From positions 155,686,759 to 155,750,758 of the forward strand of contig CATIUR010000003.1 of the NCBI GenBank assembly GCA_949592205.1: a DNA stretch of 64,000 nt, written 5' to 3'. Below the pieces are notes generated by a model that did not search any database, was not told where the DNA came from, and saw nothing but the letters and a program-made list of their open reading frames with translations. Below, piece by piece: positions 34,299 to 43,857 of this stretch (position 1 is the first letter of the stretch; each line of letters opens with the position of its first letter). Source of the DNA: Helichrysum umbraculigerum. Lineage: Eukaryota; Streptophyta; Magnoliopsida; Asterales; Asteraceae. The translations under genes were made by a program, and so were the position numbers.

Positions 34299-37245
34299 AT
34301 GGCTTCTTCAACTCTCTCTCATTCTCTCATATCTCCACTCAAATGTCAGTCCCAAATCTCCAATCGAACCCCTCAAACTCTTTCGTTCAATCGATTATCA
34401 GTTCCAAGAATCTCTAGATCCATATTGAAAACCAATTTAGTTGTCAATTGTACTTCAGCTGCAAGTGATAGTAGTTCAAAAGATGAAACCCCAATTGAAC
34501 TCAGTATGTTTTTAATTTTAAAAACCCAATATTTCTATGATGGTTTTTATTATATGTTTACTGACTTGAGTTTCTATTTTTGTCTTCAGGGTTTCCTGCA
34601 TATCCTACAGTTGTTGATATCAATCAGATTCGTGAGATTTTGCCACACAGGTCTGTTCTCTTTTCATGATTTCTGATTGGGTTTTTTTTTTTTTTTTTTT
34701 TTTTTTACTTACCATTTTTTTCTTCACCGAAGTTTTGAACTTTTGGTTGGAACTATGATGCCTTGTTCAATTTATAATTTGGTTACGTTTTTTGATTGTT
34801 AGTTGTAGTTTCCATGGCTGTAAGTTACTAAAGTTTTGAACTTTTTGTAAAAATTATGATGTACTGTTTGATTTATGATCAGGGGTTGTTTTTTGTTGTG
34901 TTCATATTTTTTTTCTATATAAAGGTTTGAACTTTATGTACAAATTATCTTAAACTCTTATTATGCATTTAGTCATTTTGGCTTAATGTTTATAATGGGG
35001 ATATCGGAAATTACATTAATACCCTCTAACTAATTGGATAAATATAGAAGTTAACATAATCAATTCAATTTACACCCTACTTTCTTCTCTTAATAAAATA
35101 AAGTTAGCCGTTTGTTCAATCAGATTTTGATGTATAATATAATTTCGAATTGTGTGTATATTTAGTAAAAACTTGAATTTGAATAATCAAAATTGTTTTA
35201 TATCACTATTAAAATAATAATATTCATATCATAAATCTTATGATTCTACAAATTATAAATTAAATTGAAATATAGGCTAAAAGAAAGAAAAAATGGAGTA
35301 GTAACCTATGCTAATATAATTATTATTGTTACATCGACTATTATTGCCGACCACCATTATATTTTCTAGCACTACTTCCGCATTGCGCGGGTTATTGACT
35401 AGTACTTTGTAATGTTTGATCGTTGATTTGGGGTTGTTTTGTTTGTAGTGTTCATGTTTATTCGTTTATGAAGTGTTGAACTTCATGTACAAATCATACT
35501 GTGTAATTGTTTGATTTCAGACTTGTGGTTGTTTTTTTGTAGTATTTTTTATGTAATAAAGATTTGAACTTTATGTACTAATTATGATATATGTTATTTG
35601 ATTTCTGATTTGTGTTTTTGTTATTGTTGGCAGATTTCCATTTCTTTTGGTGGACAGGGTGATTGAGTACAATCCAGGGGTCTCAGCAGTTGGGATCAAG
35701 AATGTGACTATCAACGATAACTTTTTCCCTGGTCATTTTCCTGACAGACCAATTATGCCTGGTGTTCTTATGGTTGAGGTACACATTTACAGTTCTTGTT
35801 ACGAGTTTACGTTCTATGTGTATCGGGTATCTGTTTTTTGGGTGTTGGACCTGTATATATCGTTGTTTGCCATTCTTGTATTCAGAATATTGGGTAACAA
35901 GTTTGGCTCAAAATGGATAAGTTTAGTCCGGTTAAAACAGGCCGAGTAGGGTTCGGTTAAACCACGAGCAACTTTATATTATAACTTCAGGTTCTTTGTA
36001 AGCTGTTGATGAGGTTGTATGCATTTGAATACAATTCAGATGGCTTTCATCCAGTTTGACCCACTCAACCCATTTGCCCTCCTTCCTTTGTGCTGAATAT
36101 TATAGCTTAACTCATTTGATTAGTTTAGAGATATAACATAAGCCAAGGTTGAAAAAGTCGTAAGTCAGGGATTAGTCGGTCGGGACATTTTACGACGGTC
36201 GGGACATTTTACGGACTAGTCGGGACTAGTCGGAGACTTGTCGGATTTTGACTTTTATTGACTTTTTTAGCATTTAAATAAATTTCAAAATTAGATATGA
36301 ATAAATATAGATGAGAACCATAAATGTACTTGATTTGTTGCCTTGATTGATCTTGGAGCTTCAATTTGATGTTTTGGAAGTGAAATAATGTCGCTAGTGT
36401 TAAAATAATATGTCTGGATGATTAATTGTGAAATAGCGGCCCATGTTTTGCTTTTAAAACCCTAATTTGTTATTTTTTAAAAAGTTGACCATCGTTGACA
36501 AACCCAAAAAACCCGTCTTTGACCCGCTTTGACCCAAAAACCGTCCTGACCCGACCTAGACCCGACTTTGACCGGTTTTCGCGTTGACCCGTCTTTGACC
36601 GACTTGGCCATGGATTAGTAGGTAGCCAGGATTAGCAGACTAATCCCCTACTAAACGCCGACTAATCCCGACTTTTTTAACCCTGACATAAGCCAAAATA
36701 ACCCAATTGTTAGTAGCTGAGTTAAAATTGAAACCTCTGGTCTACTATCATTAATGCATTTCCCAAAGAACCAGAAATGGTATAAGTATGTATAAGATTA
36801 GACTAAGTAGCTTGTATAGGCTTGAGCATGGGTCCAATTGTTGGAGAATTTGGTTTGGCATATAAAATTAGTCGTTTATTTTTGTTCTTGTGTAAGTGAT
36901 CAAAAATCATTTGAAAAAAGATAATCAGCAAAGAAGTTTCCTTTTCTTGATTTGAAAAACTAAAATTGTTTGTAATATATTTGTTTGTAGGCAATGGCAC
37001 AAGTTGGTGGTTTGGTAATGCTGCAACCAGAAGTGGGAGGGTCACGTGACAGTTTCTTCTTTGCTGGAATTGACAAAGTGAGGTTCAGGAAACCAGTGGT
37101 GGCCGGAGACACTTTGGTCATGAGAATGACGCTCACCAAACTTCAAAAACGATTTGGAATTGCTAAGATGGACGGGAAAGCATATGTTGGAGGCGAGGTG
37201 GTATGTGAAGGTGAGTTCTTGATGGCCATGGGTAGCAGTGAGTGA
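34299..37245 (+). CDS. FabZ: Plastid 3-hydroxyacyl-[ACP] dehydratase (FabZ)
   Basis: Removes water from (3R)-hydroxyacyl-ACP to give trans-2-enoyl-ACP in plastid type II fatty-acid synthesis. Exons are 34299-34503, 34590-34650, 35634-35778 and 36991-37245; every intron has GT-AG ends, and the joined frame is 221 codons plus TGA, the usual plant length. Residues 1 to about 55 are Ser/Thr/Arg-rich and acid-poor, a chloroplast transit peptide. The hot-dog fold domain follows from about residue 76. The catalytic pair is visible: His123 in FFPGHFPDRP and Glu137 in GVLMVEAMAQ, 14 residues apart as His54/Glu68 in E. coli FabZ. The ATG at 34299 is chosen because it opens the transit peptide. Intron 2 carries a Helitron and intron 3 a hAT-type MITE. 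The gene runs convergently towards Lhcb6. Function is secure by family; splice sites are by inspection. Confidence 0.95.
34651..35633 (+). repeat. FabZ intron 2: degenerate tandem repeat of about 90-100 bp
   Basis: Outside the Helitron, the intron consists of about five units. They start near 34737, 34837, 34929, 35479 and 35567, each opening with GAACTTTATGTACAAATTAT or a variant and continuing with a GTTTGATTTCTGATT-type segment. Unit three is split by the Helitron 34948-35402. The intron thus grew by tandem duplication before the transposon arrived. Confidence 0.7.
34948..35402 (+). mobile_element. Non-autonomous Helitron, 455 bp, in FabZ intron 2
   Basis: Starts TCTTAAAC after A34947. 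Ends with a GC-rich hairpin (CCGCATTGCGCGG, 35378-35390), GTTATTGA, then CTAG (35399-35402) followed by T. Insertion between A and T without duplication is the Helitron rule. The host intron is itself a tandem repeat, so the empty site can be compared with sister units: AAATTA and TACTTTGTAATG join to resemble AAATTATGATGTACTG at 34852. No coding capacity. Confidence 0.75.
36144..36685. mobile_element. hAT-type MITE, 542 bp, in FabZ intron 3
   Basis: Terminal inverted repeats CAAGGTTGAAAAAGTCG (36144-) and CGACTTTTTTAACCCTG (ending 36685) are flanked by a perfect 8-bp target duplication ACATAAGC (36136-36143 and 36686-36693). Subterminal GGATTAGTCGG and GGGACTAGTCGG repeats are also inverted between the ends. 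An 8-bp duplication and CAAGG/CCCTG ends fit hAT. The right half holds about nine TTGAC words, mostly TTGACC. Confidence 0.9.
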
Positions 37246-38148
37246 GTTCTTTCGTTTTGTGTAACATCTGCGAATTGAAGTTTTGCATTATTTGAGCCAT
37301 TTTTCATGCTTTTTTATTAGAACCTGTATTGAGCAGTGGATCCAATGGGTTCTTGTAAGACCCTGTTCTTTATTTAATCTTTGATGGGAGGATAATCATG
37401 ATGTTTCTAATGCAATGTCGGTTCCATGTTACGGTCTCTTTTGTTAACATAAAATAATTTCTGAAATCTGATTTAACGTTTACTTAAGATCTAGAGTTCT
37501 CAACCTTTTGACGGGTGTTTGGATGTGCATTTGAAATATATTATATGACTTTGAATAATCCAAATCACATAATCAGATGTATCAAAAAATACACAGTAAA
37601 CAAAGTTGTGTTCGAACGTGTTTTTGTGGTTTGAACTCTCCGTAGCAATTCACTGGGTCAGTATGAACATTCTCTTCAACATCAAGTTTTGTGAATACTG
37701 TGATTTCTATCTACTGTATGATAAGGTTGTTCAGAATATTTTGCTAATACTAATTGTTAATTAGATAAATACAAATTTGATCAAAAAGGGCATGCTTACA
37801 AATAGGAAGATAGTTTATGTAAGATGGAAATTGATAGAAAGCCCTCTTTAGTTGACGTTATAGTAGGTTAAAGGCAAATTTGAGTTCACTCTCTGATATA
37901 TTGTTTTGTTATAGTTAATATAAACCTTACTATCCATTGTTTTTAATCAGAAGAAAAACAATTTATCAATCCAAACGTTGAAAGCTCGGTGTAAAAGCAC
38001 CTCTTAAGCGTCTTGATCCACTTCTAATAGCAACAACTGATTACTTTTGTTCATCAACGGACTTCACGCGATCTGCAAGCACCATATATAATCTGGGATT
38101 TCTCTAATTAAATGGATTAAATTTACTGTTACATTACACAACCACTTT
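37246..38148. other. Convergent intergenic region between FabZ and Lhcb6
   Basis: Holds the 3' UTRs of both genes, which point at each other. No further gene or mobile-element boundary was recognised. Confidence 0.5.
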
Positions 38149-39192
38149 TTATAACCCAAGAGCTCCTAGTGGTGTCTTCCCTTGCCCTGCCTCAAAGTAG
38201 AAAATTAGCATTGCCACCATTGCTAATCTTGCATGCTTAATCTCAGCCAACTTCAGTCTATCAAGCTTCTCGGTATCTGGGATATAAACTCCATTTTGAA
38301 TTGTGCCCGCAAAGCTCAACGGGTCAAAGAATTTGCCACCTGGATAACCTTGTTCTCCGGTAGCGTTAGCAAAGTTCTCGGCTGTTTGGGACCATGGGGT
38401 GGCCCAGTCAACTGATTGTGATTCAGGGTTGAAGAAATCAACCCAGCGTTTGCTCTCAACCCAACCCATGAGGAGGAGTTGGGTTCCCAGAAGAGTTCCG
38501 AATGAAAATGGTGCAATGGCACCTGGGTCGGCTCCAGCTTCGAACCATGGGATGCCGCTCCATGCTTGACCAACAAAGATACCGAGGACAGCTGCCATAG
38601 CCCACCGCCCGTGAATGAGCTCTGCTTCTCTGTACCATTTTAGAAATGCTGGGTCCTTGCCTAGACCAAGTGGGTCGAACCCGTAGTCGCCTGGGAGCCT
38701 GTAGTATAATTGTATTGGTGAGAATTGATTTAGAAAATATTTTATAACACCAAGTCATTTGGCTTGGTAACGGGTCAAACTGATTTGGTACTAGTTAAAA
38801 TTGGTGGGTTTACCAGAAACCTTTATATGATTTTTAATTTGCATGACCCATTTTAGTTTTTTTCTTTTCCCGATAGTCTTAAGTTCGCCTTCAGATCAAG
38901 TTAATCATAAGTTTATAGTTCAAAGTTGTCACGTTTTCAAACATAGAGAAAGCAAGAGGACTTACGAGCCATCGAGCCATTCAGGGTCGATAAGATTGCC
39001 GCCACCTTTAACGGCGGGGATCCAAGATTTCTTTGGAGCAACAGCTGCCGTGGTGACGAGGCGTTTAGGAGCAGCAGCCACCGCGGCAGCAGTGCCAGCT
39101 GGTGCAGATAGCAGGGTTTGGCTCCTCTTTCCACCAGACAAGAAGTGTGATCCTAATCCATTAAGCACAGCAGTTGATGATGCAGTTGCCAT
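38149..39192 (-). CDS. Lhcb6: Chlorophyll a/b-binding protein CP24 (Lhcb6), photosystem II minor antenna
   Basis: Monomeric antenna protein linking trimeric LHCII to the photosystem II core in the thylakoid membrane. Exon 1 is 39192-38966 and exon 2 is 38698-38149, with a GTAAGT donor and a CTACAG acceptor. The joined frame is 258 codons plus TAA, the length of CP24. Residues 1 to about 50 form a transit peptide rich in Ser and Ala. The mature part starts around the KKSWIPAVKGGG sequence characteristic of Lhcb6. The first LHC helix has the ELIHGRWAM motif (Glu102, Arg107). The last helix has KLAEIKHARLAM (Glu228, Arg233), the pair that bridges helices A and B and ligates chlorophyll. The C-terminus GKTPLGALGL is typical; CP24 lacks the extra C-terminal amphipathic helix of other Lhcb proteins. 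Single intron of 267 bp. No sign of decay. Confidence 0.96.
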
Positions 39193-39400
39193 CTTGGTAA
39201 ACGAACAAACCAGAAACTACTAGTCGATGAGAGTGTGTTTTTGGGTGTTGTAATTGGGGGAATGAAATGAAATTATATGTGAATAGTGATATCAAAAGAA
39301 GAGAAATGAATGGAGCCACGTAGGACCAATGTTAGCTCTTGGATAGATTTGTAGCCAATCAAATGCAAGAGTGGTGATATCCGTATGCACCCTCCATCCA
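39193..39400 (-). promoter_or_regulatory. Lhcb6 promoter region
   Basis: On the minus strand a TATA-like ACATATAATT lies at 39271-39280, about 80 bp before the ATG, leaving a 5' UTR of roughly 50 bases. Further upstream are an ACGT-core element (CCTACGTGGC, 39315-39324) and CCAAT-type sequence at about 39326 and 39354 (in either orientation). Such elements are usual in light-responsive LHC promoters; function here is inferred. Confidence 0.45.
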
Positions 39401-39560
39401 CTTGTATACTGTAGCCACTTACATCTCCAATGCACTTATGCACACACTATACTATAACTCTATAAGCATCAAAATATTATACTGATGAATGGTAATGTTT
39501 AACTCTAGGTAAATATTATTCGTTACATCAAATAACATGTATATAAGTATTCAAATCTTA

Positions 39561-39989
39561 TCTTAAATTATATATAAGAATCACATGATGATATCATCAA
39601 ATATTCAATTAGCCAATCAAATTGTCTAATTCTATCAAATTGCTAAAATTTAGGAAAATGATGACATCATAATTAATTATTTCATAATCTTAATCCTAAT
39701 CAAATTCAAATTGTCTAACTTTACCAAAATTTTTAATCCTAATCAAATTCAATAATAATAATAATAATAATAATAATATATAGGATGGTAGCTATTTGAC
39801 TATATATATGATTCTTATTTTCTTCTTACCAACAATTGCATATGGATTATTAATTTATTTTTCTCCTCTTTCAATTATATCATTACTTTTAATCACAAAA
39901 TTAACTAATGTTTAACAAAAAATTCGATACTAAAAAATTTTAATTTTACCTTACATAACCCCGTGTGTATACACGGGTTTAAGGGCTAG
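39561..39989 (+). mobile_element. Non-autonomous Helitron, 429 bp
   Basis: Begins TCTTAAATTATATATAAG after A39560. Ends with the hairpin CCCGTGT/ACACGGG (39960-39977, 4-base loop), TTTAAGGG and CTAG (39986-39989), followed by T. The start matches the Helitron in FabZ intron 2. An (AAT)n tract lies at 39751-39778. It lies upstream of Lhcb6, between that gene and the Harbinger element. Confidence 0.65.
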
Positions 39990-40420
39990 TTAATTAATAA
40001 AAGGAACCCCATGCACAAACACAATTATTAGGAGGAATAAATAAATGCCCATTATATTACAGGGGGATCCACTGATCCAGCATAGAAATTTTGGGGAGAG
40101 GACCTTCATGCACTTGGCCCAAATACTACTAGCCCATATCCCAAATGTTCTATTTTAAAATGTGTCTCTAAGAGCACTCGGAGCGCCTTCATATTTGTCG
40201 CCGTTTTCGATCGAAAACGCCGAGGACTCGGCGTTCGGCCGACCCGACGTTCTCGGTCGGCATTTTCGTCCAAGGTTTTGTTTGAAACGCCGGTTTTCAA
40301 AGTTTTTTTTTTTTTTTTTCTTCCAACGGTTAGATTTCAAAAAAAAAAAAATTGACCGTTTGAACGGCTAGTCTTTTTAAAAAAAAAAAAAAAATTTCTT
40401 TTTCCTTTCTCTTTCTCTTC

Positions 40421-40428
40421 TATAAATA
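40421..40428 (+). promoter_or_regulatory. TATA box of the Harbinger transposase gene
   Basis: TATAAATA stands 75 bp before the transposase ATG at 40496, after a pyrimidine-rich stretch. Position and context suit a functional promoter. Confidence 0.6.
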
Positions 40429-40495
40429 CTACTCCATTCTATACATTTTTTTCACACCTTTCATCCATTTTCCACTTTCTCATACAAAATACAAA

Positions 40496-41626
40496 ATGAG
40501 TGATTCGGAATTTTACGATTCACCTTCTACCGACGAGGATGTTGAAATTTTAACAATTCTTCATCAATATCATAACCAAGTTGTAGTCCCCCGTGAAGAG
40601 GGCGAATCATCCAACCAAAGTGGTTTAAAGCGTCGTTACATTCCTCGTGATCGGTTTACGGCAAACGATGCTTTAATGAACGATTACTTTATTGACAACG
40701 CAAAGTACCCGGCCAAGTATTTCAAGCGTCATTTTCGTATGAGCAAACGTCTATTTCTTCGAATAGTAGAAGGTATATCTAATTGCTATACTACTCCAAT
40801 TCCGGATTATGTTGATTATTTTCGTCAAAAAGTAGATGGCCGCGGTAAAATGGGATTTACCACCATCCAAAAAGTCACTTCCGCCTTACGTCAATTGGCA
40901 TACGGTACGTCACCGGATGCCTTTGACGAATACTTACAAATGGCGGAAAGAACTTCTCGCGAATGTTTGATTAATTTTACAAAGTGCATGATTGATATAT
41001 ATGCAAATGTTTACATGCGAAAACCAACGGCCGATGACATTCAACGGTTGTACGAGAGACATGGTAGCAAGCATGGTTTTCCGGGCATGCTTGGTAGTAT
41101 TGATTGTATGCATTGGGCATGGTCCATGTGCCCTAACGCATGGAAAGGGCAATATACACGAGGTGACCACGGCTATCCTACTATCATGCTTGAAGCCGTC
41201 GCCTCGTATGACATGTGGATTTGGCATGCATACTTTGGTGTTGCAGGGGCTAACAACGACCTAAATGTTCTTAATTCTTCTCCTTTGTTTGATGATATGC
41301 TCAACGGCACTGCTCCAGAACAAGCTTTTATGGTAAATGGGGTTGAGTACAAAAATGGGTACTATCTTGCTGATGGGATATATCCAGGTTGGGCAACGTT
41401 TGTTAAAGGGTATTCAAGTGAAGTAGATCCGAAGAGAGTCAAGTTTACCAGAAAACAAGCGGGTGCACGAAAGGATGTTGAAAGGGCCTTTGGTGTGCTT
41501 CAAGGACGATGTCATATACTACAACAACCGGCACGAGCTTATAAGGTCAACCATATTAAGCGAATAATGTATACATGCATATTGTTGCATAATATGATCC
41601 AACATATTTGGGAGAATACTCTGTAG
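40496..41626 (+). CDS. PIF/Harbinger transposase (HARBI1-type DDE nuclease)
   Basis: A 376-residue uninterrupted frame. The DDE catalytic residues are all present: Asp203 in GSIDCMHW, Asp293 in YLADGIYP and Glu329 in RKDVERAFG. The last two are separated by 35 residues as in PIF/Harbinger enzymes. The region 50-100 is the usual basic N-terminal part before the nuclease fold, and LLHNMI near residue 364 is the usual end of the catalytic domain. The protein stops soon after this motif, where relatives run on for some residues, so the C-terminus may be slightly shortened. The ATG is supported by the TATA box 75 bp upstream. It acts by cutting at the terminal repeats, normally with a Myb-like partner that is not encoded here. 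The frame ends only 74 bp before the gypsy insertion, so the coding part escaped damage. Confidence 0.93.
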   Translation: MSDSEFYDSPSTDEDVEILTILHQYHNQVVVPREEGESSNQSGLKRRYIPRDRFTANDALMNDYFIDNAKYPAKYFKRHFRMSKRLFLRIVEGISNCYTTPIPDYVDYFRQKVDGRGKMGFTTIQKVTSALRQLAYGTSPDAFDEYLQMAERTSRECLINFTKCMIDIYANVYMRKPTADDIQRLYERHGSKHGFPGMLGSIDCMHWAWSMCPNAWKGQYTRGDHGYPTIMLEAVASYDMWIWHAYFGVAGANNDLNVLNSSPLFDDMLNGTAPEQAFMVNGVEYKNGYYLADGIYPGWATFVKGYSSEVDPKRVKFTRKQAGARKDVERAFGVLQGRCHILQQPARAYKVNHIKRIMYTCILLHNMIQHIWENTL

Positions 41627-41700
41627 TTTATTGTTATCTCTTTAAAATAATTGTCTCCGGATTATGTATTTTTAGGAATTATTGTCTTTTAAATTTATTG

Positions 41701-43841
41701 TGAAACACCCCGAAATTTAGAACATTTTTTTTTTTTCATTTCGTAAAGTCCTACGTTTTAATATGACATTTTAGACTTGTTGTATCATTCCCTAGATCAA
41801 ATAAGGATTTAAATAAGAAAATGTTGAATTTATAAGAGATTCCCCAGGAATGACTCCCATTCCCCAGGAATGAAGCATGCTGTTAGAAATTTGAGTCGAA
41901 TTCCCCAGGAATGACTCCCATTCCCCAGGAATGAAGCCTGCTGTCCATTTTACCATCTTCTGAAATTCGATCGTGCATATCTTGAAAATGACAAGTCCAA
42001 TGACCATGAAAATTTGCAGGCACGTGTATTATGACTATATGAACATTTCCCAATTAACACTTTTCCAAATTTCATGTTTAACGAGAAAACGGATCGTTGA
42101 CCACTTTATGGTCATTTTTGACCACTTCCGTTGACATACCAAATTCCAAACCTACAAACTTCAGACTTTGACACTTCTACTACCTTTTTAATACCACAAT
42201 TGGGACCTAGTGCAATGTTTACATTCGTCATATCATATTTACAACTCAACGTAGCCTTTTGACCCGTTAGTGACCCATTTGGGCACTTTGAAGACCCATT
42301 TGGATCTTTACCCAAATAACCACTATTCTAACACCCAAATCACATTTCTTTGACTATTCTAAGTCAACTCATGCCACTTTCACTATCAATACTTCAACTT
42401 AACTATTAACATCAAATTTCCATAAACCATTATATTCACATTATATTCATCTATTATACAATAACATCATCTCCAAAACTATCAATGAGTATACCAACTC
42501 ATTGACTAATTTGACTTCCACACTTCAACATGTTTGACTTTCAACATTAGGTGTCAAAACTAAGTTTTCTTAAACAAAAGGGGTGATTACATATCGAGAG
42601 CATGATTTAAAAGATTAGCTTGTTACCGATAACTTAACAAGCTCCACCACTAGCATCATTCGGGCCTTTTACCCGGATCCCTCTGGGTCCCACTTGGCTC
42701 ACCTAAAACACATAAACATAATAGAGTAAGCATAAAGCTTAGTAAGAAATGGGCTATCAATGATAATCAATATCATTTCACAACATACGTATATTAAGGA
42801 TCCATAATATCATATGCTAATTCCCGCAAGAATTAACATCTTCGGGCCTACACCCCGGTATATAATCACAACTTATCAAGTAAATACCATATCCAATACC
42901 GGTCCTTCCAAGTAATTGGAATGTGCATAACTTGACATATGATAGCATCATCCATTAACTTACCTTGTGATAGCCCACACGAATAATTACTTGTAACACC
43001 TTGAACATGTTTATCACCTAATTCATATAATCACATAAACACGTATCAATTTCACAATCACTTTCTAATTATATCACATATCATACTACAAGGTGTTAAA
43101 TCTCATAACACTTATAATCTTACTATAAGCTTCATACACTTTTATGTGTAATTGCTTATAAATGGGTATTTATCATAATTTCTCATAAATTCCATTTACC
43201 AACATCACAAGTATCACTCTTTGATGCATAATCACACACAATACATATCAATTACCCATTTATAGCAATCATCATATACATGGTCATGATTATAATTATT
43301 CAATTTTTCTCAAACACATGATCATGGGTTTTTAACCAAGCTAATATCATTTATGTATTGAACATACTATAATTAAGTGTATGAAACCTTAATTGAATCA
43401 TTAGTCCACTAATTCATCAAAACCCCAAGACTAGGGTTTAACCTAATTCATGAAATTCATCAATTAAACACAAAAGGGAGGTTAATCATACCTTAAAGAA
43501 GTTATTTGCAAGCTAACAAGCACTAATTTAACAAAACCTAGCTTTAATTTAGCTTCCTTCTTCTTGTTCTTTCAAAACCTACCTCACACAAGCCCTGTAC
43601 GTATTTTTATTTTCTGTGTATGTAATTGCAGTAGAAGATTACAGAAGCAGTGTTTTTATACTGCATTTTATAATTAAACCCTCAACTTATAGTACTTGTC
43701 ACTTTTAGTCCCTATACTAACAATTTCATTAAATGGTAAGTCCTATTGACACAAAACATATTACACAGTTAGTCCTTCTAACTTAAACAGTTAAAATAAT
43801 ATAATTTAAGGTTTTGTACTTACGAAATTTTGGGCGTTACA
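41701..43841 (-). repeat. 3' LTR of the gypsy element, 2141 bp
   Basis: Contains four copies of the short palindrome ATTCCCCAGGAAT at 41839-41851, 41859-41871, 41900-41912 and 41920-41932, arranged as a 61-bp tandem duplication of paired palindromes. Confidence 0.92.
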
Positions 43842-43857
43842 ACTCTCCCCCACTTAT

